Assembly (NCBI RefSeq): GCF_004153545.1
Contig: NZ_SDVA01000006.1
Location: 144,895 to 208,894 of the forward strand
Reading direction: 5' to 3'
DNA: 64,000 bases
DNA from: Serinicoccus sediminis
Lineage (GTDB): Bacteria > Actinomycetota > Actinomycetes > Actinomycetales > Dermatophilaceae
Position numbers and translations under genes: made by a program. Position 1 is the first letter of the stretch, and each line of letters begins with the position of its first letter. Shown in pieces: positions 8,495 to 19,545 of this stretch. The notes beneath the pieces are model-generated. The model did not search any database. It was not told where the DNA came from and was given only the letters and a program-made list of their open reading frames with translations.

Positions 8495-8684
8495 GGCGCA
8501 CCCCTCGGGCCCGTGTGCGGTCCTAGCCCCCACAGGGCCACGACCGCGCACAGCTCAGGGGCCGCGCCCCGCGTCGTGCGCGATGGTGGCCAGCACAGGG
8601 CCATGAACCCGCACGGCCGGCCCGCCACAGGAGAAACTCCCGCGACACTCCGGCGGCCTCATCGGATCGCCCTGGCGGGGCGCA

Positions 8685-8690
8685 TACCGT
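8685..8690 (+). promoter_or_regulatory. -10 box TACCGT of sepX
   Basis: TACCGT lies 6 nt before the GTG at 8697. The hexamer overlaps a copy of the GCATAC word (8682-8687). Confidence 0.45.
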
Positions 8691-8696
8691 GATCAC

Positions 8697-9731
8697 GTGC
8701 CCCCGGTCAGCAGCCTCATCTTCGTCGTCATCCTGGCGGTGTGGGCGGTCTACCTGGTGCAGCACTGGGTGCGCCGACGCGAGCACCTCGCGACCGCCCG
8801 CTCGGTCGACCGCTTCTCCGAGGCCATGCGGGTCCTGGAGCGCCGCCGGGCGCTGCCCCGGCCCGACGTGGCCGACCCGGCCCCCGCCGCCTACACCGTC
8901 TCGCCGCTGCGCCCGGCCCGCCCCGAGGTCACCGTCAAGAGGGGCGGCAGCGCCGCTCCCGCCCGGCAGCCCGTGGGTGCCACCGCCGTCCGACCGGGCC
9001 CGGCCGTGCGGCACGCCCGCCGCGCCGCCCGGCTGCGGGCCGTGGCGCTGCTCACCGCCTCGGCCGTCATGGTCACCCTCGTCTGCCTCGGCGTGAGCCC
9101 GGTGCTCGGGTGGTGGTGGAGCTTCGTCGGTGTCGGCGTGCTCGCCGCGACCCTGCTGCTCGTGCGCCGGTCCGCCCGGGCCGACCGCAGCCGCCGCGCC
9201 GCCACCCGGTCGAGGGCCCGGGCGTTCGCCCCTGCGGTGGACGAGCGCGGGTCGCGGCGCCCGGCGACCGCCTCCCAGGGACGCCCCGCGCGCACCTCAC
9301 CCCCGGTCGTCGAGGACGGCACCACGACCACCGGCACCGCGCCGGTCAGCACCACCCCGCAGGCGGAGGAGTCGCCGCTCGCCGCGCAGGCCCGGGCGGC
9401 CGCCGGCGTCGCCACCGCCCGCCCGGCCCGCCGGGCCACCGAGCCCGCCCACGAGCCGGCCCGCCCGGCCCTGTTCGACATCGACGAGGTGGAGGCGGGT
9501 CTCGCGCCGGTCGTCGCACCGGAGGCCGCGTTGGCCGAGGAGGCCATCGAGGCCCCGCCCGGCTCGTGGAGCCCCACCCCGGTGCCACCCCCGACCTACA
9601 CGCTCAAGGCACGGGCCTACCGGGGCGCGCCGCAGCCCTCGAGCGGCGCGCGCGAGCTCCCGGCGGACGGCACCGAGATGGCGCTGGACGAGGAGTTCGA
9701 GGACCTCCCGCGCATCGACCGCGTGGGCTGA
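8697..9731 (+). CDS. Divisome-associated membrane protein, SepX/GlpR-like
   Basis: The 344-residue protein starts with a membrane helix (LIFVVILAVWAVYLVQHWV) followed by RRREHLATARSVDRFSEAMRVLERR, the signature of the actinobacterial SepX/GlpR family. A second hydrophobic pair lies in the middle (about residues 115-155, VALLTASAVMVTLVCLGV and WWWSFVGVGVLAATLLLV), followed by a long Pro/Ala/Thr-rich, probably disordered cytoplasmic region. SepX is needed for hyphal division in Streptomyces, and GlpR is the membrane receptor of gephyrin-like Glp in Corynebacterium. Its place two genes after moeA supports this assignment. The gap before it (8495-8696) holds only a degenerate 63-bp direct repeat (CACAGGGCCA at 8531 and 8594) and the promoter. 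Confidence 0.8.
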   Translation: MPPVSSLIFVVILAVWAVYLVQHWVRRREHLATARSVDRFSEAMRVLERRRALPRPDVADPAPAAYTVSPLRPARPEVTVKRGGSAAPARQPVGATAVRPGPAVRHARRAARLRAVALLTASAVMVTLVCLGVSPVLGWWWSFVGVGVLAATLLLVRRSARADRSRRAATRSRARAFAPAVDERGSRRPATASQGRPARTSPPVVEDGTTTTGTAPVSTTPQAEESPLAAQARAAAGVATARPARRATEPAHEPARPALFDIDEVEAGLAPVVAPEAALAEEAIEAPPGSWSPTPVPPPTYTLKARAYRGAPQPSSGARELPADGTEMALDEEFEDLPRIDRVG

Positions 9732-9773
9732 TCCCCCGCCGCCGCGGGTTTGGGTCGGCGCCCTCCCGGTCTG

Positions 9774-9779
9774 TATAGT
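9774..9779 (+). promoter_or_regulatory. -10 box TATAGT of tRNA-Ala
   Basis: TATAGT lies 14 nt before the mature tRNA 5' end. It is closer to consensus than the protein-gene promoters here. Confidence 0.55.
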
Positions 9780-9793
9780 CGGGTCTCGCACAC

Positions 9794-9866
9794 GGGGCTG
9801 TGGCGCAGTTGGTAGCGCGTCTCGTTCGCAATGAGAAGGTCAGGGGTTCGATTCCCCTCAGCTCCA
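9794..9866 (+). tRNA. tRNA-Ala (anticodon CGC)
   Basis: A 73-nt cloverleaf with acceptor GGGGCTG/CAGCTCC, D-arm GCGC/GCGC, anticodon stem TCTCG/TGAGA with loop TTCGCAA, and T-arm AGGGG TTCGATT CCCCT. The G3:U70 wobble pair, the alanine identity element, is present. The 3' CCA is not encoded. It reads GCG codons. Confidence 0.97.
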
Positions 9867-9880
9867 CCGGAGAACCGGAG

Positions 9881-9911
9881 ACGGCCCCGCCTGACGGCGG
9901 GGCCGTTTCTC
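9881..9911 (+). terminator. Intrinsic terminator after tRNA-Ala
   Basis: Perfect 11-bp stem ACGGCCCCGCC (9881-9891) with GGCGGGGCCGT (9896-9906), a 4-nt loop and TTTCTCGT after it. Among the strong hairpins noted in this window it is the one followed by a T run. Confidence 0.85.
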
Positions 9912-10007
9912 GTCCCCCGGGGCGCGACCCGCCGCGCCCGCACTACGCTGACCGGCACGAGCGGACGACCCGGCACCGTGCGTGCCCGACCCACGAAGGA
10001 GCCAGCC

Positions 10008-11012
10008 ATGGCCGTCGACCTGCGGGGACGCAGCCTGCTGTCCCTGGTCGAGGAGTCTCCGGAGGAGATCCTCGCGCTGCTGGACCTCGCCGCCGAGCTC
10101 AAGGCGGCCAAGCGGGCCCGCACCGAGGAACGACGCCTGGTCGGCCGGTCCATCGCCCTCGTCTTCGAGAAGACCTCCACCCGCACCCGCAGCGCCTTCG
10201 AGGTGGCGGCCGCCGACCAGGGCGCGGCGACGACCTACCTCGACCCGCGCAGCAGCCAGATCGGGCACAAGGAGTCCATCAAGGACACCGCCCGCGTGCT
10301 GGGGCGGATGTACGACGCGATCCAGTACCGCGGCTCGGCCCAGGCCACGGTGGAGGAGCTCCACCGGTATGCCGGGGTGCCGGTCTACAACGGCCTCACC
10401 GACGAGTGGCACCCGACGCAGATGCTGGCCGACGCCCTCACCATGCGCGAGCACGTCGGCAAGCCGTGGTCCGAGACCTCCTTCGCCTACCTCGGTGACG
10501 CCCGCAACAACACCGGTCACTCGCTGCTGCTGCTGGGCGCCAAGCTGGGCTGCGACGTGCGCATCGGCGCACCCCGCGAGCTGCAGCCCGCCCCGGACGT
10601 CGTGCGGCTGTGCGAGCAGGTCGCCGAGCGGACCGGCGCGCGGCTGACGGTGACCGCAGACCCGCGCGAGGCGGTCGCGGGGGTCGACGCGGTGCATACC
10701 GACGTCTGGGTGTCGATGGGGGAGCCGGCGACCGCCTGGCAGGAGCGCATCGACCTGCTGCTGCCCTACCAGGTGGACCGCGCGATGATGGACGCGACCG
10801 ACAACCCGGCGGCGGTCTTCATGCACTGCCTGCCGGCCTTCCACGACACCGACACCCAGGTGGGGCAGGAGCTCATGACCACGTATCCCGAGCTGACCGG
10901 TGGGCTGGAGGTCACCGACGAGGTCTTCGAGTCGGAGGCCAGCATCGTCTTCGACCAGGCGGAGAACCGCCTGCACACCATCAAGGCGCTCCTGGTGGCG
11001 ACGCTCGCGTGA
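10008..11012 (+). CDS. argF: Ornithine carbamoyltransferase
   Basis: Catalyses carbamoyl phosphate + ornithine to citrulline, either in arginine synthesis or, run backwards, in the arginine deiminase pathway. The 334-residue protein has the carbamoyl-phosphate loop STRTR (residues 57-61), the [12 protein letters not shown] motif and MHCLPAFHD (with the catalytic Cys) near residue 270, in the longer E. coli ArgI/ArcB style. ATG at 10008 is chosen for the AAGGAG ribosome site 7 nt upstream and the family N-terminus; upstream in-frame sequence runs through the tRNA. No other arginine gene is nearby, so a catabolic role is possible. The next gene overlaps its stop. Confidence 0.93.
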   Translation: MAVDLRGRSLLSLVEESPEEILALLDLAAELKAAKRARTEERRLVGRSIALVFEKTSTRTRSAFEVAAADQGAATTYLDPRSSQIGHKESIKDTARVLGRMYDAIQYRGSAQATVEELHRYAGVPVYNGLTDEWHPTQMLADALTMREHVGKPWSETSFAYLGDARNNTGHSLLLLGAKLGCDVRIGAPRELQPAPDVVRLCEQVAERTGARLTVTADPREAVAGVDAVHTDVWVSMGEPATAWQERIDLLLPYQVDRAMMDATDNPAAVFMHCLPAFHDTDTQVGQELMTTYPELTGGLEVTDEVFESEASIVFDQAENRLHTIKALLVATLA

Positions 11013-11530
11013 CGGTGACCCAGCCCTCGTCGCTGCCCGCGGACGCACCGCTGCAGGAGCCGGCGCACCAGGTGAGCCCCCGGGCGGTGCGCTACTGGGC
11101 GCTGCAGGGGTTCCTGGGCGCCGTCGTCGTCTGGGCCGTCCTCTTCGCGGTCTACTGGTTCGTGCCCGACGGGGTGAGGCAGTGGCTCGGGCCGGTCTTC
11201 GTGGCCGTCATCGTCTACACCGTCGTGGAGCAGGCGCTGGAGCCGCTCATCCGCTACCGCCGCACCCGGTGGGAGGTGACCGGGGAGCGCGTCTTCGCCC
11301 AGACCGGTTGGCTGTCGCGCGACCAGCGCATCGCCCCGCTGTCCCGGGTGCAGACCGTGGACACCGAGCGCGGGCCGCTCATGCGCATCTTCCGGCTCGC
11401 CAACGTCACGGTCACCACCGCCTCGGCGGCCGGGCCGATCCGGCTGACCTGCCTCGACACCGACGTGGCCGACCGGGTCACCGCCGAGCTCGCGAGGGTG
11501 ACCGGGCAGACGCGCGGCGACGCGACGTGA
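11009..11530 (+). CDS. Membrane protein with one bacterial PH domain (YdbS-like)
   Basis: A 173-residue protein with two membrane helices (about residues 28-50, [20 protein letters not shown], and 57-72) followed by one bPH_2 domain ([41 protein letters not shown] cut across its strands). It resembles B. subtilis YdbS, whose pair with YdbT has been linked to resistance against some antimicrobial peptides. The GTG at 11009 overlaps the argF stop and its own stop overlaps the next GTG, so the genes are translationally coupled. Confidence 0.85.
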   Translation: MTVTQPSSLPADAPLQEPAHQVSPRAVRYWALQGFLGAVVVWAVLFAVYWFVPDGVRQWLGPVFVAVIVYTVVEQALEPLIRYRRTRWEVTGERVFAQTGWLSRDQRIAPLSRVQTVDTERGPLMRIFRLANVTVTTASAAGPIRLTCLDTDVADRVTAELARVTGQTRGDAT

Positions 11531-13137
11531 CCGCGCTGCCGCCCCCCACCGGCGAACCGCTGGCCGTCGAGGACCCGGGCACGCCGCCGGTCCCGCCCGG
11601 CGTGGGTGGGGCGCAGGACTGGCAGCGGCTGAGCCCCCGCATGCTGCTCGTCCACCCGGTCCGGGCGCTCATGTCGATGCTCGTGCCGCTCGTGCTGGTC
11701 AGCATCGGCGCGAACCAGGGGGACAACGGCGTCGGCCTGTGGTTCGTCGTGGTCGGCGGTGTCCTCGCGCTCGTCTTCGGGGTGCTGGCCTGGTTCTTCA
11801 CCCGCTACCGCTTCACCCCCGAGCAGCTGCAGCTGCGCACCGGGGTGCTCAGCCGCAAGGTGCTGACAGCGCCCCTGGACCGCATCCGCAGCGTCGACCT
11901 GGAGTCCACCCCGATCCACCGCGTCCTCGGGCTGACCAAGGCCAAGGTCGGGACGGGGGTCGACAGCACCCAGATCGAGCTGGACGGGCTCACCCGCGAC
12001 CAGGCCGCGGCGCTGCGCGTCTACCTGCTGCAGCGCTCCGCCGCTGCCGACGTGGAGGCGACCGACCCCGCCGCCGGGCAGGAGCCCGGGGAGGAGGCCC
12101 ACGGGGCCCGCGCCGGGTCGGCGTCGCGGCGCGGTCAGGACACCGAGCTGGCGCGCATCGACTGGGGGTGGCTGCGGTATGCGCCGTTCAGCCTGTCCAG
12201 CCTCGTCGTCGTGGCCGGGGCCTTCGGTGTCCTCGCGCAGTTCGGCGACGAGCTCCCGGTCGACGAGACCGAGGTGGCCCAGCAGGCCTGGGGCTGGGTC
12301 GCGGCGCAGGCGGTGGCCGTGCTGGTCGCCGGCGTCGCGGTCGTCGTGGTCCTCGGCTGGGTGGTGCTCTCCACGGCCTCCTACGTCCTCAACTGGTGGA
12401 ACCTGCGTCTCGTGCGGGAGGCCGGCGGCAAGATCCGGACCACCCGGGGCCTGCTCACCACCCGCAGCCAGACCATCGAGGAGACCAAGGTCCGGGGCGT
12501 CCGGATGACCGAGCAGTTCCTCCTGCGCTTCGTGCGCGGTGCCGAGCTCACCGCCCTGGCCACGGGGGTCGGCGGCGAGGGCACCGCCCGACTGCTGCCG
12601 CCGGCGCCGCGCCGCGTCGTGCAGGAGGTGGGGCACGCGCTGCTGGACGAGGACGGGCCGCTGACGATGACGCTCACCGGGCACGGTCCGCGGGCCCGCC
12701 GCCGCATCCACGTGAGCAGGCAGTGGGGGACGCTCGTCCTCGCGGTGCTCGTGGCCGTGCCGACGTGGTGGCTGGACGTCGGGTGGTTCGGGACGTGGCC
12801 GTGGTGGCTGCCGTTCGCCGTCCTCGTCGGGCTCGGGCTGCTGAACGCCGTCGTCGCCGAGCAGGCGTGGCGCAACCTCGGGCACGCCCTCACCGACCGG
12901 CACCTCGTGGTGCAGACCGGGGCGCTCATCCGCACCCGGGAGGTCCTCGAGCGGGCGGGGGTCATCGGCTGGGTGGTGCACCAGGGCCTCTTCCAGCGCC
13001 GGCTCGGGCTGGCCGACCTGACCGCCACGACCGCGGCTGGCCCGGAGCGCGTGGTGGCCCCCAACATCCCGCTCGGCCTGGCCCTCGACCTCGCCGACGC
13101 CACGACCCCGGGAATGCTCGAGGGCTGGCGGGCGTAG
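11527..13137 (+). CDS. Membrane protein with several bacterial PH domains (YdbT-like)
   Basis: The 536-residue partner of the preceding gene. It has repeated blocks of paired membrane helices followed by bPH_2 domains: the first near residues 45-175 (ending LQLRTGVLSRKVLTAPLDRIRSVDL), a second near 225-350 (TTRGLLTTRSQTIEETKVRGVRM) and a third near 400-520 (LTDRHLVVQTGALIRTREVLER). A charged linker (about 180-210) separates the first two. This three-domain layout matches YdbT. The start GTG at 11527 overlaps the YdbS-like stop (GTGA). Function is not established; a complex in the membrane is inferred from coupling. Confidence 0.85.
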   Translation: MTALPPPTGEPLAVEDPGTPPVPPGVGGAQDWQRLSPRMLLVHPVRALMSMLVPLVLVSIGANQGDNGVGLWFVVVGGVLALVFGVLAWFFTRYRFTPEQLQLRTGVLSRKVLTAPLDRIRSVDLESTPIHRVLGLTKAKVGTGVDSTQIELDGLTRDQAAALRVYLLQRSAAADVEATDPAAGQEPGEEAHGARAGSASRRGQDTELARIDWGWLRYAPFSLSSLVVVAGAFGVLAQFGDELPVDETEVAQQAWGWVAAQAVAVLVAGVAVVVVLGWVVLSTASYVLNWWNLRLVREAGGKIRTTRGLLTTRSQTIEETKVRGVRMTEQFLLRFVRGAELTALATGVGGEGTARLLPPAPRRVVQEVGHALLDEDGPLTMTLTGHGPRARRRIHVSRQWGTLVLAVLVAVPTWWLDVGWFGTWPWWLPFAVLVGLGLLNAVVAEQAWRNLGHALTDRHLVVQTGALIRTREVLERAGVIGWVVHQGLFQRRLGLADLTATTAAGPERVVAPNIPLGLALDLADATTPGMLEGWRA

Positions 13138-13145
13138 AGCAGGTC

Positions 13146-13496
13146 ATGGGTGACTTCGTGGACCTGCCCGAGGACGCGGCGGTGGACGACCACGCCCGCT
13201 ACGACCGCGCCACCTTCGCCTTCGAGACCAAGGACTACGTCCGGGCGGCCACCCTCCTGGAGCCGTTGGCCGAGGCCGAGCCCGGCAACGCCCAGGTGCG
13301 GCTGCTGCTGGCCCGCAGCTACTACCACTCCGCCCGCCTCGGGCGTGCCGAGACCGAGCTGCGCGCGATGGTGGAGCGCTGGCCGAGCGACGCCTACGCC
13401 CACCTCGTCCTGGCCCGGACCCTGCAGCGCGCCGGGCGCGCCGAGGAGGGTGCGCCCCACCTCAAGATCGCCGAGGCGATGGGCCTGGAGGCCTGA
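13146..13496 (+). CDS. Small TPR-repeat protein
   Basis: The 116-residue protein is nearly all tetratricopeptide-type helices (RYDRATFAFETKDYVRAATLLEPL, LRLLLARSYYHSARLGRAETELRAMVERWP, AHLVLARTLQRAGRAEEGAPHLKIAEAMG, each a helix pair), about three TPR units, a protein-protein interaction scaffold. It starts 8 bp after the PH-domain gene, so it is probably cotranscribed. No enzyme domain is seen; the partner is unknown. Confidence 0.8.
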   Translation: MGDFVDLPEDAAVDDHARYDRATFAFETKDYVRAATLLEPLAEAEPGNAQVRLLLARSYYHSARLGRAETELRAMVERWPSDAYAHLVLARTLQRAGRAEEGAPHLKIAEAMGLEA

Positions 13497-13535
13497 GCGC
13501 ACGGCATACCCGCAGGGGCGCCGCGAGCGGCGACG

Positions 13536-15146
13536 TCAGGTCCAGAAGTCGAACCACATCCGCAGGTGCCACTGCTCCCGCGGGATGGTGATCGCCGTGT
13601 GCACGGGCCAGTACCAGACGAAGACGACGGCGGCCAGGGTCAGGTAACCCACCACGGCCACGGCGCCCCACCGGCGTCGGCGCGCCGTGGCGTCCGCCGG
13701 GCCGAGGACCAGCGCGAGGCAGGTGACCACCACCAGCACCAGCCAGGGGACGAAGGCGACCGCGTAGAAGCTGTAGATCGTCCGGGTCTGGTAGAGGAAC
13801 CACGGCAACCAGCCGGCGGCGACCCCGGCCAGCGCCGCCCCCGCCCGCCAGTCGCGGCCCAGCAGCCACAGGAAGAGGACGACGAGCAGCCCGATCGTCG
13901 CGCCCCACCAGAGCACGATGTTGCCGAGCGAGGCGATGTACTCCACGCACTCGGCCGCCCCGCAGCCCTGCTCGCCCCGCTCCGGCCACTCGGCGTAGAA
14001 CAGGGTGGGCCGCCACTGGACCGTCCAGCTCCACGGGTTGGAGCTCCAGGCGTGCTCGTTGGCCAGGTCGATGTGGAAGGCCCACTGCTCGGCGTGGTAG
14101 GCCCACAGCGAGCGCAGCGGGTCCGGGACCAGCGCCGCGAGGCTGCCGGGCGGGGCGGGGTGGTCGACGGCCCACTGCCGCTTCCACCCGCCGTCGGTCG
14201 CGAACCAGCCGGCCCAGCCCGCGACGTAGGTCACCAGGGCGGTCGGCACCATGAGCAGGAACGCCGGTATGCCGTCGCGCACCACGGTGCCGGCCAGCCA
14301 GTCCCGGGCGCCGGCGGCGCGGCGCGCGCCGAGGTCCCAGGCGACGGTCATGAGCCCGAACACGGCGAGGAAGTACAGCCCCGACCACTTGGTGCCGATG
14401 GCCAGGCCGAGGCAGACGCCGGCCGCCAGGCGCCACCACCGGACGCCGAGCGAGGGTCCCCACCACCGCCGGGCCCGGGCCCACGCCGACCGGGGAGCGA
14501 GCGCGTCCGGCCCGTGCCGCGCCTGCCACCACGGGCCCCAGCGCGCCGCGAGCCGGCGGCGCCCCTGCTCGCGGTCGAGCAGCAGGAGGAGGAAGGCGAG
14601 CAGCACCCACCACATGAGGAAGAGGTCGAGCAGGCCGATCCGCGACGAGGCGAAGTGGTGGCCGTCGAGGGCCAGCAGGGTGGAGGCGCTGACGGCCAGC
14701 AGCGCGTTCTTCCAGATCAGCCAGGCGCAGACGCCGAGGACGGCGATGGACAGCGTGCCGACGGTCGCCGCCGACAGCCGCCAGCCGACCGGGGACTCCG
14801 GCCCGGTGACGAGCTCCCCGAGCGCGATCATCCACTTGCCCACGGGCGGGTGGACGACGAGGTCGGGCTGGTTGCCGAAGACGTCGGGGTCGCCGGCGTT
14901 CCACAGCTCGTCCGGCTCCTCGAGCCCCGCCTTCACCTCGCGCTCGTGCCCGAAGCGCACGAGCGACCAGGCCTGCTTGACGTAGTAGGTCTCGTCGAAG
15001 ACCAGCCGGTCGGGGTGACCGAGCCGCCAGAAGCGCAGGGCACCCCCCACCAGGGTCACCAGCAGCACGCCGACCACCGCGATGCGCCGTTGCCGGGCGA
15101 GCTCCGCGGGCGGCGGGCCGAGCAGGCGCGCCCGCAGTGACTCCAT
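13536..15146 (-). CDS. Protein O-mannosyltransferase family membrane glycosyltransferase
   Basis: A 536-residue polytopic protein of the PMT (GT39) family, which moves mannose from polyprenyl-phosphate-mannose to Ser/Thr of secreted proteins across the membrane. The first external loop carries the catalytic acidic pair in RLVFDETYYVKQAWSLV, followed by VHPPVGKWMIALGE and ASSRIGLLDLFLMWWVLLAF; about ten more hydrophobic segments follow. The ATG at 15146 is preferred over ATG 15155 because TACGAT (minus strand, 15154-15159) lies 7 nt before it and overlaps the other ATG. In many actinobacteria this gene is divergent from rsmI; here the sdh operon lies between. Confidence 0.92.
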   Translation of the reverse strand: MESLRARLLGPPPAELARQRRIAVVGVLLVTLVGGALRFWRLGHPDRLVFDETYYVKQAWSLVRFGHEREVKAGLEEPDELWNAGDPDVFGNQPDLVVHPPVGKWMIALGELVTGPESPVGWRLSAATVGTLSIAVLGVCAWLIWKNALLAVSASTLLALDGHHFASSRIGLLDLFLMWWVLLAFLLLLLDREQGRRRLAARWGPWWQARHGPDALAPRSAWARARRWWGPSLGVRWWRLAAGVCLGLAIGTKWSGLYFLAVFGLMTVAWDLGARRAAGARDWLAGTVVRDGIPAFLLMVPTALVTYVAGWAGWFATDGGWKRQWAVDHPAPPGSLAALVPDPLRSLWAYHAEQWAFHIDLANEHAWSSNPWSWTVQWRPTLFYAEWPERGEQGCGAAECVEYIASLGNIVLWWGATIGLLVVLFLWLLGRDWRAGAALAGVAAGWLPWFLYQTRTIYSFYAVAFVPWLVLVVVTCLALVLGPADATARRRRWGAVAVVGYLTLAAVVFVWYWPVHTAITIPREQWHLRMWFDFWT

Positions 15147-15153
15147 ACCGGTC

Positions 15154-15159
15154 ATCGTA
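15154..15159 (-). promoter_or_regulatory. -10 box TACGAT of the mannosyltransferase gene
   Basis: On the minus strand TACGAT lies 7 nt before ATG 15146 and overlaps the alternative ATG 15155, so it decides the start in favour of the shorter product. Confidence 0.5.
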
Positions 15160-15229
15160 GGTGTGACCCCGGGCCGGAACCGTGCGCGGCCCGGCGCGGG
15201 CCGAGAGCGGGTCGCCGCAGGTCGGGCGC

Positions 15230-15235
15230 TAGAAT
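15230..15235 (+). promoter_or_regulatory. -10 box TAGAAT of the sdh operon
   Basis: TAGAAT lies 7 nt before the GTG start of sdhC at 15243, the leaderless layout. Confidence 0.6.
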
Positions 15236-15242
15236 CAGGCTC

Positions 15243-15944
15243 GTGGCCACGTCAACCGCTCCCGCGCCTGCGGCCCGCAAGGGGCCGCCGACCATCCTGC
15301 TGAAGACCGTCGTCGCGGTCACCGGGGTGTTCTTCGTCCTGTTCGTGCTCGTGCACATGTACGGCAACCTGCAGATCCTCATCGGCACCGAGGCCTTCGA
15401 CGAGTACGCCCACCACCTGCGGACCTTCGGTGAGCCCATGCTCCCGGAGAAGTCCTTCCTGTGGGTGGCCCGGATCCTGCTCCTCGTCTCCGTCGTGGCG
15501 CACGTGTGGGCGTCCATGTCGCTGTGGCGACGGGCCGGGCAGGCGCGCCGGACGCGGTACGCCGGGAAGAAGAAGGTGTCCTACGGCCGGTTCTACGCCA
15601 AGGCCATGCGGTGGGGCGGGCTGGCGCTGCTGGCCTTCGTCGTCTTCCACATCCTGCACTTCACCACCCAGACGATCACCGTCGACGGTGCCTACCCGAG
15701 CCCCGCCGAGCGGGTCATCAGCAGCTTCGAGGTGTGGTGGGCGGTCCTGCTCTACACCGTCGCCATGGTCTTCCTCGGCATGCACCTGCTGCACGGCATC
15801 TGGGGCGCGGCCATGACGGTGGGGCTCAACACCTCGCTGAAGCGCGCCGAGCAGATCCGGTTCGTCTCCATCGCCCTGTCGACCATCATCGTCGTCGGCT
15901 TCCTCATCCCGCCCTTCGCCATCTTCTTCGGCTTCATCGAGTGA
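15243..15944 (+). CDS. sdhC: Succinate dehydrogenase cytochrome b subunit
   Basis: Membrane anchor of succinate:menaquinone oxidoreductase, carrying haem b and the quinone site. The 233-residue protein has five hydrophobic helices: ILLKTVVAVTGVFFVLFVLVH near the N-terminus, WVARILLLVSVVAHVWASMS, MRWGGLALLAFVVFHILHF, VWWAVLLYTVAMVFLGMHLL and the last near IVVGFLIPPFAIFFGFIE, with several conserved His as haem ligands. It is the fused single-subunit b558 type, so no separate sdhD is needed. First gene of sdhCAB, GTG start with a -10 box 7 nt upstream. Confidence 0.93.
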   Translation: MATSTAPAPAARKGPPTILLKTVVAVTGVFFVLFVLVHMYGNLQILIGTEAFDEYAHHLRTFGEPMLPEKSFLWVARILLLVSVVAHVWASMSLWRRAGQARRTRYAGKKKVSYGRFYAKAMRWGGLALLAFVVFHILHFTTQTITVDGAYPSPAERVISSFEVWWAVLLYTVAMVFLGMHLLHGIWGAAMTVGLNTSLKRAEQIRFVSIALSTIIVVGFLIPPFAIFFGFIE

Positions 15945-15953
15945 GTGGATCCC

Positions 15954-17938
<1,985 letters not shown>

Positions 17939-17942
<4 letters not shown>

Positions 17943-18685
17943 GGATCTCTCTCAAGATCTGGCGGCAGGACGGCCCCGCCGACGACGGCCGCATGGTCGA
18001 CTACCGGCTGGAGGAGGTCAGCGAGGACAGCTCGTTCCTGGAGATGCTCGACCTGCTCAACGAGCAGCTCATCGACAAGGGCGAGGAGCCGGTGGCCTTC
18101 GACTCCGACTGCCGCGAGGGCATCTGCGGCATGTGCGGCGTCGTCATCAACGGTGAGGCCCACGGCCCGGAGCGGACCACGACCTGCCAGCTGCACATGC
18201 GCAGCTTCGACGACGGCGACGAGATCATCATCGAGCCCTGGCGGGCCGACCCGTTCCCGGTGATCAAGGACCTCTGCGTCGACCGCAGCTCCTTCGACCG
18301 GATCATCCAGTCGGGCGGCTTCATCTCCGCCAACACCGGCTCGGCGCCGGACGCCCACGCCACCCCGGTGCCCAAGGAGGACGCCGACCGCGCCTTCATG
18401 GCGGCCGAGTGCATCGGCTGCGGCGCCTGCGTGGCGGCCTGCCCGAACGCCTCGGCGATGCTCTTCATGGGCTCCAAGGTCACCCACCTGGGCGAGCTGC
18501 CGCAGGGTCAGCCCGAGCGCGAGGCCCGCGTGCTGCAGATGACCGCGCAGCACGACCTCGAGGGCTTCGGCGGGTGCACCAACCTCGGCGAGTGCTCGCG
18601 CGCCTGCCCGAAGGGCATCCCGCTCAACGTCATCAGCCAGCTCAACGCCGACTACCGGCGCGCCGGCTACGGCGGGCGCGACTGA
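17939..18685 (+). CDS. sdhB: Succinate dehydrogenase iron-sulfur subunit
   Basis: Carries electrons from FAD to quinone through three clusters. In the 248-residue protein the [2Fe-2S] ligands lie in [10 protein letters not shown], the [4Fe-4S] ligands in [13 protein letters not shown], and the third cluster ligands in [16 protein letters not shown]. The GTG at 17939 overlaps the sdhA stop (GTGA), so the subunits are made in step. Last gene of the sdhCAB operon; rsmI starts 20 bp later and may be cotranscribed. Confidence 0.96.
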
Positions 18686-18705
18686 CCCAGCAGGGGCCCC
18701 GGGGT

Positions 18706-19545
18706 ATGCCTGATGCCGCGCTGGTCCTCGCCGCCACCCCCATCGGCGACAGCCGCGACGCCAGCCCCCGGCTGCTGGCCGAGCTGGCGGAGGCACCCGT
18801 GGTCGCCGCGGAGGACACGCGCCGGCTGCGGCGGCTGACCGACCGCCTCGGCATCGCCGTGACCGGTGAGGTGGTCAGCTACCACGAGCACAACGAGGCG
18901 TCCCGGACCCCCGAGCTGGTCGAGCGCATCGCCGCCGGCGAGCGGGTCCTGCTCGTCACCGACGCCGGGATGCCGTCGGTCTCCGACCCCGGCTACCGGC
19001 TCGTCCAGGCCTGCGTCGAGGCCGACCTGCCGGTGACCTGCGTGCCCGGCCCCTCGGCGGTGCTCATGGCGCTCGCGGTCAGCGGGCTGCCGGTGGACCG
19101 CTTCTGCTTCGAGGGCTTCCTGCCGCGCAAGACCGGGGAGCGCGAGCGGGTCCTGGCCGGGCTGGCCCAGGAGCCGCGCACCATGGTGTTCTTCGAGGCG
19201 CCGCACCGGCTCGCGGCCACCCTGGCGTCGATGGCCACCACCCTGGGGGAGGGGCGCCCGGCCGCGGTGTGCCGCGAGCTGACGAAGACCTACGAGGAGG
19301 TCCGCCGCGGCGGTCTGGCCGAGCTGGCGGCCTGGGCGCAGGACGGGGTCAAGGGCGAGATCACCGTCGTCGTCGCCGGCGTCACCGCCACCGACGCGCC
19401 GCGGGTGGACCCGGGTGACGTCATACCCGAGATCCTGGAGCGGGTCGCCGCCGGCGAGCGGCTCAAGGACGTCACCAAGGACGTCGCCCGCGCCACCGGT
19501 CTGTCCGCCAAGGAGCTCTACGACGAGGCCGTCCGCTCCCGCTGA
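18706..19545 (+). CDS. rsmI: 16S rRNA (cytidine-1402-2'-O)-methyltransferase RsmI
   Basis: Uses SAM to methylate the 2'-OH of C1402 in the decoding centre of 16S rRNA. The 279-residue protein has the tetrapyrrole-methylase-type motifs of this family: ATPIGDSRDASPRLL at residues 9-23, EDTRRLRRL, YHEHNEASR, LLVTDAGMPSVSDPGYRLV and CVPGPSAVLMALAVSGLP. The ATG at 18706 lies inside the word GGTATGCC. No strong ribosome site is seen, so coupling to the sdh transcript or a weak site must serve. Confidence 0.95.
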   Translation: MPDAALVLAATPIGDSRDASPRLLAELAEAPVVAAEDTRRLRRLTDRLGIAVTGEVVSYHEHNEASRTPELVERIAAGERVLLVTDAGMPSVSDPGYRLVQACVEADLPVTCVPGPSAVLMALAVSGLPVDRFCFEGFLPRKTGERERVLAGLAQEPRTMVFFEAPHRLAATLASMATTLGEGRPAAVCRELTKTYEEVRRGGLAELAAWAQDGVKGEITVVVAGVTATDAPRVDPGDVIPEILERVAAGERLKDVTKDVARATGLSAKELYDEAVRSR

